This document shows, piece after piece, positions 18,999 to 27,379 of a DNA stretch of 64,000 nucleotides. The DNA comes from Blastopirellula marina DSM 3645 (lineage in GTDB: Bacteria > Planctomycetota > Planctomycetia > Pirellulales > Pirellulaceae), in contig NZ_CH672376.1 of assembly GCF_000153105.1 (NCBI RefSeq), forward strand, positions 2,963,901 through 3,027,900. The letters are read 5' to 3'. Within the stretch, counting starts at the first letter, position 1. Every line of letters starts with the position of its first letter. The position numbers and the translations under genes are program-made. Below the pieces are notes generated by a model. It had not been told where the DNA came from and did not search any database. It saw only the letters and a list, made by a program, of their open reading frames with translations.

Positions 18999-20050
18999 CG
19001 CCGCGTCTCTTGCTTTCGATCGTGCTGAGCCTAGCGACTGTTTCTGCAGTCGGCGCGGCGGACGCGTTGCAAAAACAGGCCGACTGGCATAACCCGGAAT
19101 ATCCGGCGATTCGCCAAAAGTTGATCGATTGGCTCACCGAGTCTGACGCTCCTGCAGCGCAAATGACGGCCGTCTCGCAGCTTTGGCCAGAAGAGGCCCC
19201 CAGCGACACGCCTGCCGAGTTGGGGATCCGTCTGCTGGAAACCGCCGCGATTATGGACGCCGACGCCCGTGAGCTCGCGGTGACGACGCTCAGCGCCAGC
19301 GCCGATGGCGAACTCCCACAGTTCCCTTGGCTGGCCGACGAGTCGAAACCGTTTCCGACCTGGATGCGCGATAACCTACGCTTCCAATACGGTCGCTGGC
19401 TCGCCGAGCAGCGGATGCTGGATGAAGCGTACCTGCAGCTGAAAGAGACGCCGATCGCCGAGGTCGCCGATCCGGCGGCGCTGCTGTTTCATCGGGCCGT
19501 TTGCGAACATTACTTGCTGAAGAAAGAAGACTGCGTCGCGACCCTCGGCACGTTGCTCTCGAACCAAGAACAGATCGCGCCCCGCTACCTGGCGGTCGCC
19601 AAGCTGATGCTGGCCGACATTCAACCGTTGGAGACCGATTCGCTGGACGAAATCGCGCGTTTGATGCGAGATGTCGAGCGTCGTCTCGATCTGGGTCGCG
19701 CCGGCAAAAAGGTGCGTACGCAGGAAGAAGACGTGGTCGCCAAGCTCGACAAAATGATCGAAGATCTCGAAAAGCAAATGCAGCAGCAACAGCAACAATC
19801 GCAGGGAGGTCAGCAGGGAGGCAGCAACACGCAGCCGAGCAGCCCCTTGAATGACACGATGCCGGCCGGCGGCTCTGGCCCCGGCAACGTCGATCCCAAG
19901 AAGATGAACCCCGGCGATAACTGGGGCAATCTGCCACCTAAAGAGCGTCAAGAAGCGTTGCAGCAAATTTCCAACGAGTTCCCTTCCCACTATCGACGCG
20001 TCATCGAAGAATATTTCCGCAAGCTGGCCCGCGAAGAGGACACGAAGTGA
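18995..20050 (+). CDS. Secreted helical protein with a Gln/Gly/Ser-rich tail
   Basis: The 351-residue protein begins with a signal peptide (LLLSIVLSLATVSAVGAADA). Helical TPR-like sequence follows (LLFHRAVCEHYLLKKEDCV, then RYLAVAKLMLADIQPL). A Gln/Gly/Ser-rich disordered stretch lies near residues 262-290, and a short conserved-looking C-terminus ends in PSHYRRVIEEYFRKLAREED. I do not recognise a named family, but similar proteins occur at this place in planctomycete vWA operons. The start overlaps the previous stop (ATGA) and the stop overlaps the next start (GTGA), so it is translated within the operon. Confidence 0.8.
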   Translation: MTPRLLLSIVLSLATVSAVGAADALQKQADWHNPEYPAIRQKLIDWLTESDAPAAQMTAVSQLWPEEAPSDTPAELGIRLLETAAIMDADARELAVTTLSASADGELPQFPWLADESKPFPTWMRDNLRFQYGRWLAEQRMLDEAYLQLKETPIAEVADPAALLFHRAVCEHYLLKKEDCVATLGTLLSNQEQIAPRYLAVAKLMLADIQPLETDSLDEIARLMRDVERRLDLGRAGKKVRTQEEDVVAKLDKMIEDLEKQMQQQQQQSQGGQQGGSNTQPSSPLNDTMPAGGSGPGNVDPKKMNPGDNWGNLPPKERQEALQQISNEFPSHYRRVIEEYFRKLAREEDTK

Positions 20051-21246
20051 ATTGCATTCCGCTCATTATGATCGCCGCATCCACGTTATCGGCGATTTCC
20101 GTCGATGTCGAAACGTTGGACGGTCGCACTATGCACGGAGAGCTGCGCCAACTTTCGGCGGATGAGATCGGTCTGCGCACGAGCGTTGGCGACGAGACGT
20201 TCCCATACGATTCGTTGATGCACGTCGATTTCCCCGCCGCTGAAACGTCGCCCGACTCCGGCGGCGCTCTGCTGCAATTGGCCGACGGCTCACGGCTGGA
20301 TGTGAAAAATTACGTCCTCGAAAACCGCAAGTTCATCGTCACGGCCGAAAACTTCGAGCTGTTTGAAGTTCCGGCGACGGCCCTGCGCATGCTGCGAATG
20401 GATGGCGACCAGCGTTCGTTCGATAAGCGTTGGGATCAATTGCTGGAAGAAAAAATTCTGGGAGACGCCGTCGTCATTCGTCGTGGCGATGACCTCTCGT
20501 TTCAAGAAGCCATCATTCAATCAATCAGCGACGGCAAAGCGTCAATCCAGCTCGATGAGCTGGACGCCAAAATCCCGCTCAGCAAACTGGCCGGGCTCCT
20601 CTTTTACCAACGTAACAACCGCAAACTTGCGATGCCGATCTGCAAGCTTGAACTGCAAGACGGCGGAGTGATCTTCGCCGGCAAGATCATGCTGAACGAA
20701 CAGCTGTTGCAGGTCGAATCAGTCTCTGGCGGCAAATTCGCCGTCGCGCTCGCGGCACTCAAAGCAATCGACTTCGCCGCTGGCAACATTATTCCGCTGA
20801 CCGATCTCTCGCCCGATCAAGACGCATGGGCGAGCTTTATCCCCTCCAATTTGTCACGTGACCAGCTCTCGCTGATCTACGCACCGGATGTCCGAGCCGG
20901 CTCGGCGGCGCAGCCGCTTGAGTTATCGCTGGCAGGCGAAGCGAAATCGTTCGCTAACGGCATCGCGCTGCATGCTCGCACCGAACTGACCTATCTGCTT
21001 CCCGAAGATGTGCGGCAATTTTACGCACTAGCCGGTTTGCCGGCTGGCGCGAGCGGCCCTTTGCAACTGACGATCACGGCCGACAAAACGGTGCTGGTCG
21101 ACAAAGTGCTGGATGAGAATTTAACGTCTCTCGACATACACGGCGACGTTCGGGGAGCCCGACGTCTGAAAATTGTCGTCGACTTCGCCGGCAACGGCGA
21201 TTTAGGGGACCGCGTTTATCTGTGCCAACCACGGCTGATTAAATAA
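20047..21246 (+). CDS. Secreted protein with a C-terminal NPCBM-like domain
   Basis: The gene starts with GTG 20047, overlapping the previous stop by GTGA. The 399-residue protein has a short hydrophobic leader (IPLIMIAASTLSAISV). Beta-rich repeats follow with the pattern of planctomycete proteins that begin VETLDGRTMHGELRQLSADE. The C-terminal part (ANGIALHARTELTYLLPED to RRLKIVVDFAGNGDLGDRV) matches NPCBM/NEW2 modules, galactose-binding-like folds often found on glycan-binding proteins. It may bind envelope glycans or proteins for the operon's complex; this is inference. The stop TAA overlaps the next ATG. Confidence 0.78.
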   Translation: MNCIPLIMIAASTLSAISVDVETLDGRTMHGELRQLSADEIGLRTSVGDETFPYDSLMHVDFPAAETSPDSGGALLQLADGSRLDVKNYVLENRKFIVTAENFELFEVPATALRMLRMDGDQRSFDKRWDQLLEEKILGDAVVIRRGDDLSFQEAIIQSISDGKASIQLDELDAKIPLSKLAGLLFYQRNNRKLAMPICKLELQDGGVIFAGKIMLNEQLLQVESVSGGKFAVALAALKAIDFAAGNIIPLTDLSPDQDAWASFIPSNLSRDQLSLIYAPDVRAGSAAQPLELSLAGEAKSFANGIALHARTELTYLLPEDVRQFYALAGLPAGASGPLQLTITADKTVLVDKVLDENLTSLDIHGDVRGARRLKIVVDFAGNGDLGDRVYLCQPRLIK

Positions 21247-22967
21247 TGCGTACTTTCGCCTGCTTCACGATCTGTCTCGCCGCGACGTTTTCCGGAACGT
21301 TTGCTTCGCTCGATGCTGCGCCTCCACAAGAGGTGTTAGACGCCGAGAACGCCCGCATCGCTGCGGTCGAAAAAGCGACCCGCTCTGCGGTTTGCGTTTT
21401 TGCAGGCGCCGCCGGCGGCGGCAGCGGCGTCTTGATCTCGAAAGACGGCTATGCGGTCACTAATTATCACGTCGCCGATCCAGCCGGATCGTTCATGAAG
21501 TGCAGCCTTTCCGATGGGCAATTGTACGACGCCGTTATTGTCGGCATCGATCCGGTCGGGGACGTCGCGCTGATCAAGTTGCAGGGCCGCGATGATTTTC
21601 CGGCGGCGGAAATCGGCGATAGCGACCAAGTGGAAGTGGGCGATTGGTGCTTCGCCATCGGCAATCCATTTTTGCTGGCGACCGACATGCAGCCGACCGT
21701 CACCTGGGGCATGGTCTCCGGCGTCGGACGCTATCAGTATCCCAGCGGCACGCTGATCGAATACACCGATTGCATTCAGACCGACGCTTCGATCAACCCC
21801 GGCAACTCCGGCGGGCCTCTCTTCAATCGTGATGGTCAAGTGATCGGCATCAACGGCCGGATCTCGATCGAGAAGCGAGGACGCGTCAATGTCGGCGTCG
21901 GTTACGCGATTTCGATGAACCAGGTGATGAACTTCCTCGGCTACCTGAAAAGCGGCCGGGTCGTCGACCACGCCACCTTGGGCGCGACCGTTTCGACCGA
22001 TTCGGAAGGAGAAGTGATCGTCACCAACATCCTCGACACGTCCGACGCCTATCGACGCGGGCTCCGCTACGGCGACGAGCTTGTCTCGTTCGGCTCGAAG
22101 CCGGTCACGACGGTCAACGGATTCAAAAACGCACTCGGCATTTATCCGCGCGGCTGGCGCGTGCCGGTCGGCTTCTTCCGCGGCGGCGAGCGGCATGACA
22201 TTATCGTTCGCCTGGCCGGGGTCCATTCCCGCGAAGAACTGCTCGCGAAAATCCAAAAGTCGGTCGCTCCGCCGAGCCCCGATGGATCCCAACCCGAAGA
22301 CCACCACGAAGAAGAAACCAAGCCGGTCTCGGACGAGTTGAAAAAGCTGTTTCAAGCTCGTTCTGGCTACGCAAACTACCACTTCAACCTGGAGCAGCGT
22401 GAACGAACCTGGCAGGCCTGGAAGCGAGGAGATGATTCTTCCGCCGATGTCTGGAAAGTCGCTGGTCAACTTGCCGACGGCGACGCCGCACAAATCGAAC
22501 TGAGCCCGCAGAAGGTGACCGCGTCGGTCGCCGGCCGGGATTCGACGATCGAGATCGAAGGGGATCTAACCAGCAAGTTAGAACCTGTCGGCAGCGGCGG
22601 CTTGCTGCTTGCGCTGCATGCCTGGCAGCGGTTGCAACTTCAAGGCCCCGAGAAATTTGGGGAGGTCTCGTACTTGGGTACCGCTCCGTTGGATTCGATC
22701 GACGAGCGCTTTGACGTGCTAGTCGGGCTTTACGATGCGATCGAAACTCGCTTTTACTTCGCTCCCCAAACCGGCGACTTGGTCGCGATGGAAATGTTCC
22801 CCGAAGCCGACTCGGATCCGTGTGAACTCCGTTTCCAGGAGTACGACGATTTCGAGGGAGTCCGACTGCCGACCAAAATCATCATTCGCCGCGGCGATCA
22901 GATTTACAATATCCTGCATGGTCTGAAGTGGACCCTGTCGTCGTCCGAACCGAAGGATGCCGCATGA
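21246..22967 (+). CDS. HtrA-like trypsin-fold serine protease with PDZ domain, intact triad
   Basis: The 573-residue protein has a signal peptide (FTICLAATFSGTFASLDA) and a trypsin-like domain with all three catalytic residues in standard motifs: His75 in TNYHVAD, Asp106 in VGDVALIKL, and Ser188 in NPGNSGGPLF. A PDZ domain lies near residues 245-320 (DAYRRGLRYGDELVSFGSKP). A further extracytoplasmic region of about 240 residues is not recognised. It should be an active periplasmic or surface protease. It is the first of three consecutive trypsin-fold genes and the only one with an intact triad. Its start overlaps the upstream stop, and its own stop overlaps the next start (ATGA). Confidence 0.92.
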   Translation: MRTFACFTICLAATFSGTFASLDAAPPQEVLDAENARIAAVEKATRSAVCVFAGAAGGGSGVLISKDGYAVTNYHVADPAGSFMKCSLSDGQLYDAVIVGIDPVGDVALIKLQGRDDFPAAEIGDSDQVEVGDWCFAIGNPFLLATDMQPTVTWGMVSGVGRYQYPSGTLIEYTDCIQTDASINPGNSGGPLFNRDGQVIGINGRISIEKRGRVNVGVGYAISMNQVMNFLGYLKSGRVVDHATLGATVSTDSEGEVIVTNILDTSDAYRRGLRYGDELVSFGSKPVTTVNGFKNALGIYPRGWRVPVGFFRGGERHDIIVRLAGVHSREELLAKIQKSVAPPSPDGSQPEDHHEEETKPVSDELKKLFQARSGYANYHFNLEQRERTWQAWKRGDDSSADVWKVAGQLADGDAAQIELSPQKVTASVAGRDSTIEIEGDLTSKLEPVGSGGLLLALHAWQRLQLQGPEKFGEVSYLGTAPLDSIDERFDVLVGLYDAIETRFYFAPQTGDLVAMEMFPEADSDPCELRFQEYDDFEGVRLPTKIIIRRGDQIYNILHGLKWTLSSSEPKDAA

Positions 22968-23971
22968 ACCGTAGTGCGTTTGTTATTGCGTTAACGCTCT
23001 CGCTGGGCTGGCTGACCTCAGCCGCTCAAGCGGAGTCTTCGCTCGCCAGAACGATTCGCGGCGTACAGCCGCGCATCGTCAAGATTTTTGGCGCCGGCGG
23101 TTTGCGCGGGTTGGAATCGTATCAGAGCGGCTTCGTGATTTCGCCGGAAGGACACATCCTGACGGTTTGGAGCTACGTTCTCGATTCGAGCGTGATCACG
23201 ATTGTCGCCAACGATGGTCGCCGCTTTACGGCCGAACTGGTCGGCGCCGATCCCGAACTAGAAGTCGCCGTCCTGAAAGTCGACGCCGACGACTTGCCCT
23301 TCTTTAACTTGGACGAGTCGGTCGAGCTGACCTCGGGACAGCGAGTTTTGACCTTCAGCAACTTGTACGGCATCGCCACCGGCGACGAACCGGCGAGCGT
23401 GCTGCATGGATACATCACCGCGATCACCGACCTGCAAGGACGCCGCAGCGCCGCAGAAGTTCGCTACAAAGGCCCGGTCTACGTCGTCGACGCGATGACC
23501 AACAATCCCGGCGCCGCCGGCGGCGCGTTGACCGATCAGCAAGGGCAGATCGCAGGCGTGCTGGGCAAAGAGATTCGCAATTCATCCAACAACGTGTGGT
23601 TGAACTACTCGATTCCGATACGTGAGCTGCAAAATTCGGTCGAAGATATCCTCAGCGGCCGGTTTCGCCCTCGCTCTCGTGATGAAAATCAAAATCGCCC
23701 GAAGCAGCCGGTCACGCTGGCTCAGCTCGGCTTGATCTTGCTGCCGGACGTGCTGCCCAAAACGCCGCCGTTTGTCGAACGGGTCGCACCGGAGTCGCCG
23801 GCCGAGACCGCCGGTTTGCAGCCCAACGACCTGGTGATGTTTGTCGAGCGGCGGCTGATTTCTTCGCAGCGAGATCTGCGGGAAGAGCTAACCTTTATCG
23901 ATCGGGACGATCCCGTCCGTCTGACGCTGCTTCGCGGCGATGAACTTATCGAAGTTACGCTGAATGAATAA
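22964..23971 (+). CDS. Trypsin-fold pseudoprotease with PDZ domain (triad lost)
   Basis: ATG 22964 overlaps the upstream stop and is followed by a clear signal peptide (FVIALTLSLGWLTSAAQA). The 335-residue protein keeps the trypsin fold and a C-terminal PDZ domain (PAETAGLQPNDLVMFVERR). The catalytic positions are changed: the His position reads Ser70 (LTVWSYV), the Asp position Glu100 (PELEVAVLKV), and the Ser position Ala185 (NPGAAGGAL). The family is known to lose activity with any of these changes. It therefore looks like a non-catalytic partner or regulator. It overlaps the third paralogue by eight bases. Confidence 0.9.
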   Translation: MNRSAFVIALTLSLGWLTSAAQAESSLARTIRGVQPRIVKIFGAGGLRGLESYQSGFVISPEGHILTVWSYVLDSSVITIVANDGRRFTAELVGADPELEVAVLKVDADDLPFFNLDESVELTSGQRVLTFSNLYGIATGDEPASVLHGYITAITDLQGRRSAAEVRYKGPVYVVDAMTNNPGAAGGALTDQQGQIAGVLGKEIRNSSNNVWLNYSIPIRELQNSVEDILSGRFRPRSRDENQNRPKQPVTLAQLGLILLPDVLPKTPPFVERVAPESPAETAGLQPNDLVMFVERRLISSQRDLREELTFIDRDDPVRLTLLRGDELIEVTLNE

Positions 23972-25925
23972 GAAAATCTCGCTCGCATCCCTGGGGATCG
24001 CCCTCGGTCTCTTCGCGTCTCTCTCGGCGGTTAGCCAAGCGGCGGAAGATCTCAATACGCTCGAACAAAAGGCGCTTCGTGCTGCGGTCGAGGTCGTCGC
24101 GCCGTCGGTCATTCAGATCGAAACGGTCGGCGGACTCGAAAAAGTTGGCGACCAACTCGCCGGCGGCGGCCCGTGCAGTGCGTTGGTCGTTTCGGCGGAC
24201 GGCTATCTCCTTTCCAGCAGTTATAACTTCGTCCACGAGCCGACCTCCATTTTGGCGTCGCTTCCCGACGGAAAACGAACCTCGGCCAAAATCATCGCCC
24301 GCGATCACAGCCGCAATCTGGTGCTGCTGAAGATCAACGCCGAAGAGCCGCTGCCGGTTCCGACGTTTGTCCCCCGCGAGGAGCTTCGCGTCGGTCAGTG
24401 GACGATCGCGGTCGGCAAGTCGTTTTCACCGGTCGACGCCAACGCTTCGGTCGGCGTGCTCAGCGCGCTCCATCGCGTCTGGGGCAAAGCGATTCAATCG
24501 GACGCCAAGATCTCTCCGAACAACTACGGCGGTGCGCTGATCGACATCCATGGTCGCGTCATCGGCGTCATTACGTCACTATCGCCGCAAGCGACCGGTC
24601 CCCAAGCCGGCGCCGACTGGTACGACTCAGGCATCGGCTTCGCGGTTCCTCTGACCGAGATGCAGCCCCGTCTAGAAAAGCTGATGCTCGGGGAAGACCT
24701 GCGTCAAGGGTTGCTGGGGATCAGCTTGAAGGGGAATGACATCATGGCCGATCGTCCCGAGATCGGCGCGGTCCGGTACAACTCGCCGGCTCAAGAGTCA
24801 GGCATCCTCGCCGGCGACGTCATCACCGCCGTCCAAGGGCGCCAGGTGGTGAACCACGCTCAAATGAAACACCAGCTCGAACCGCTGTACGCCGGCGACG
24901 AGGTCGCGTTGACCTTGCAGCGCGGCGACGATTCGGTCGAAGTCAAAGCGACGCTGACCGCGGTGCTAGTCCCGTACGCGCATCCGTTTCTCGGCATCTT
25001 GCCGGTGCGCGACGCCGAGGGAGTCGTCATTCGCGATGTGCTGCCCGATAGCCCCGCCGCAGCGGCTGGCCTGATGGCGGGCGATGTGATTGTGCAGGTC
25101 AACGACAAGCCGGCGACGACCGCCGACGAGCTGCGAACGCAGATCTCGGCCTTAGAGCCCGATACGACGATCCAACTGGTCTATCGACGCGGCGAAGAAG
25201 AACAAAACGCCAAGATCACCCTGGCGACTTTGCCGACCAGCTTGCCTGGCGAATTGTCGGCGGCCTGGTCCCAAGAGGTCGAGCCGCCAGCCCAACCGCC
25301 GCAGACCGGCGAAGTTGAAGTTCGCTTGGCGGAAGAACCGAACGCGGCGTTTGCCTGGATCCCGGACGACTATCACGCCGATCGCCGTTACAGCTTGCTC
25401 GTTCTGCTGCAAGAACCCGGCGACGTCGACAGACAAGCGACGATCGACGCGTGGAAGGACGTATGCAAACAGACCGGCGCGATTCTCCTGTCAGTGTCGC
25501 CGGCGTCGAAAGAGCGCTGGACCCCGTCCGAAACCGGCGTCGTTCGTAAGTGCATCGAACAGTTGGCCGGCAAATACAATATCGCCTCAGGCCGCACGGC
25601 GCTGGTCGGCGTTCGCAGCGGCGGCGCGATGGCTTACATGGTCGCCTTTGAAAATCGAGAAGCGATCGCCGGCGTCGTCACATTGGCCGCGCCGGTTCCG
25701 CGCGGCGTGCAACCGCCCGACAATGACCCGCTGCATCGTCTCGCGATTTTTACGCTCTACGACGATATGTCGCCGCAATCGGCCCAGTTGAAGAAGCTGG
25801 ACGAAGCGCTCGCCAAGATGAAGTTCCCCGTCGTCCATCGCAGCGCGACCAAAGGCGCCGACAAGCTGACCGACGACGATCGTACTGCAATCACGCGCTG
25901 GCTGGATTCGCTCGATCGAATCTAA
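23964..25925 (+). CDS. Trypsin-fold pseudoprotease with two PDZ domains and a degenerate esterase-like domain
   Basis: The 653-residue protein has a signal peptide (LGIALGLFASLSAVSQAAED). Its trypsin-like domain has lost the triad: Tyr87 at the His position (LLSSSYNFV), Asn118 at the Asp position (SRNLVLLKI), and Tyr188 at the Ser position (SPNNYGGAL). Two PDZ domains follow, near 260-330 (PAQESGILAGDVITAVQGR) and 345-420 (AAAGLMAGDVIVQVNDKP). The last 200 residues resemble an alpha/beta hydrolase of the PHB-depolymerase/esterase type (RRYSLLVLLQEPG). In its nucleophile elbow GVRSGG an Arg551 stands where the GxSxG Ser is expected. Both enzyme folds therefore look non-catalytic. It is the last clearly coupled gene of the operon. 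Confidence 0.88.
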   Translation: MNKKISLASLGIALGLFASLSAVSQAAEDLNTLEQKALRAAVEVVAPSVIQIETVGGLEKVGDQLAGGGPCSALVVSADGYLLSSSYNFVHEPTSILASLPDGKRTSAKIIARDHSRNLVLLKINAEEPLPVPTFVPREELRVGQWTIAVGKSFSPVDANASVGVLSALHRVWGKAIQSDAKISPNNYGGALIDIHGRVIGVITSLSPQATGPQAGADWYDSGIGFAVPLTEMQPRLEKLMLGEDLRQGLLGISLKGNDIMADRPEIGAVRYNSPAQESGILAGDVITAVQGRQVVNHAQMKHQLEPLYAGDEVALTLQRGDDSVEVKATLTAVLVPYAHPFLGILPVRDAEGVVIRDVLPDSPAAAAGLMAGDVIVQVNDKPATTADELRTQISALEPDTTIQLVYRRGEEEQNAKITLATLPTSLPGELSAAWSQEVEPPAQPPQTGEVEVRLAEEPNAAFAWIPDDYHADRRYSLLVLLQEPGDVDRQATIDAWKDVCKQTGAILLSVSPASKERWTPSETGVVRKCIEQLAGKYNIASGRTALVGVRSGGAMAYMVAFENREAIAGVVTLAAPVPRGVQPPDNDPLHRLAIFTLYDDMSPQSAQLKKLDEALAKMKFPVVHRSATKGADKLTDDDRTAITRWLDSLDRI

Positions 25926-25964
25926 GCCTTCGAGCTGCTTCCGCCGGTACGACGCATTCCCTCC

Positions 25965-26366
25965 ATGAAAACAGCGCTCCTCGAACAGCGCCAGACAATC
26001 GCCATCGTGAATTCTCGTACCAAAATCGGCATTGTCGCCATCGTCTGCTGCCTGATCGGCGCCGGCATGTTCCTGTTCGATGTGAAAGGAACGTCGCTAG
26101 AGCACTTCCAGGGAGCGTTGATCAAAGTGGGCGGCGTCTTTGCGATGCTCTGGCTCGCTTATCCAGAGATCGTCAAGCTGCCGGTCTGGCTCTCGCTGTC
26201 GATCATTCTGATCGCGATCGTCACCGCAGTAGCATCGTCGGTCTGGAAGAAAGCGGCCCTCATCGCGATACCGCTGTTGATAGTCCTCTGGATGCTGAGA
26301 CCGCCCCCAGCATCCAAAGCAACCACCAAAAAGCGTGTTAACCGATCTTCGTCCGAAGCGCGGTAA
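25965..26366 (+). CDS. Small membrane protein of unknown function
   Basis: The 133-residue protein begins at ATG 25965; a GTG at 26007 is an alternative. It has three hydrophobic stretches (IVAIVCCLIGAGMFLF, LSLSIILIAIVTAVA, AALIAIPLLIVLWML) and a short basic tail. No family is recognised. It lies 39 bases after the last pseudoprotease gene and could be the distal gene of that operon. Its 3' end overlaps the convergent isomerase gene by 29 bases. Confidence 0.65.
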   Translation: MKTALLEQRQTIAIVNSRTKIGIVAIVCCLIGAGMFLFDVKGTSLEHFQGALIKVGGVFAMLWLAYPEIVKLPVWLSLSIILIAIVTAVASSVWKKAALIAIPLLIVLWMLRPPPASKATTKKRVNRSSSEAR

Positions 26367-27180
26367 GCAGTTCGACGGCGGCGCCGATCTCGGCCTTTTG
26401 CCGTTCCGGCTCTTGCGGAATTTCGCGTTCGATTGTCAGAGGGCCGGTGTAACCGATCTCTTTGACGGTTCGCAGAAACTCTTCCATGCCGACGTCCCCT
26501 TCGCCCAGCGGCGTTTCGGATCCCCAGGTCACGCCCGGCTCGTCCGACCACTTGGCGTCTTTGCAGTGGACGCTGCCGACATGTTTGCCGACCATTTTCA
26601 GCGCTTCGATCGGGTTGCCGGTCCCGTACAGGATCATGTTGGCCGGATCAAAATTGACCCGCAAGTTAGGTCGGTCGACGGCGGCGATAAAGCCCAGCAA
26701 ACCCTCGGCTGATTCTTGCCCCGTCTCCAGGTGCAGCGCCTGCTCGTTGGCCTGGCAATGATCGCACAGCTCTTGGGTGACGGCGACGACTTCGGCGAAC
26801 ATTGGATCGGCGGTATCGTGCGGAATGAATCCGACGTGCAAGCCGATCACGTCGCAATCAAGGACGCGAGCGAAGTCGGCGATCTCTTTCATCTCGGCCA
26901 ACCGCTCGGCGCGGGTCGCCGGCGGAACGAGCCCGACCGTCTCTTTGGTGGTGGGGATGTCGGCGTAACTTTCGCCTTCAAAGCCGCCAAACACGCAGGT
27001 CAGGGTGATGTCCATCGCGGCGAGGGTCGCCAGAAACTTGGCGGCGTTTTCTGAAGTGCGCGATTCTTTGGAAGGAGCCTGCAACTGAATCGTCGGCACG
27101 CCTAACTCCTCGGCTACCGACAACTTTACGCCCAGTCCCGCATCAATGCTGGCGAAGACGCCTAAGGGCCATTTTGCCAC
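26338..27180 (-). CDS. Sugar-phosphate isomerase/epimerase-like TIM-barrel protein
   Basis: The gene starts with GTG 27180, with AAGGAG seven bases upstream. The 280-residue protein belongs to the xylose-isomerase-like AP-endonuclease-2 TIM-barrel family. Metal-ligand motifs appear in the expected order: HLETG near 166, NFDPANM near 192, HCKDA near 217 and a C-terminal IERE near 257. Such proteins isomerise or epimerise sugars or inositols, but the substrate cannot be read from the sequence. Planctomycetes carry many, often beside Gfo/Idh/MocA oxidoreductases, as here (27380-29164, same strand). A terminator separates it from that upstream gene. Confidence 0.88.
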   Translation of the reverse strand: MAKWPLGVFASIDAGLGVKLSVAEELGVPTIQLQAPSKESRTSENAAKFLATLAAMDITLTCVFGGFEGESYADIPTTKETVGLVPPATRAERLAEMKEIADFARVLDCDVIGLHVGFIPHDTADPMFAEVVAVTQELCDHCQANEQALHLETGQESAEGLLGFIAAVDRPNLRVNFDPANMILYGTGNPIEALKMVGKHVGSVHCKDAKWSDEPGVTWGSETPLGEGDVGMEEFLRTVKEIGYTGPLTIEREIPQEPERQKAEIGAAVELLTALRTKIG

Positions 27181-27314
27181 GTTGCAACTCCTTCAAGATT
27201 GGAATCATCTAGATTGCTGCGTCAGCCAATCGTTGACCAGACGCTTAACTTCGTACTAGTACGCAATTTAAGCCCCTGATAGCACTTCCGCAACGTGCTA
27301 CCCGCGCCGAGCGC

Positions 27315-27347
27315 AAAAAAATGACCGCCGCCGGAAGGCGACGGTCA
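27315..27347 (-). terminator. Rho-independent terminator of the DoxX/oxidoreductase operon
   Basis: On the minus strand an 11-bp stem (27347-27337 with 27332-27322, one mismatch) closes a four-base loop. It is followed by a run of T corresponding to A at 27315-27321. It sits about 30 bases past the stop of the oxidoreductase gene. Confidence 0.85.
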
Positions 27348-27379
27348 ATGAGTTAACAATTACGGCAAATGAGCGCGAA

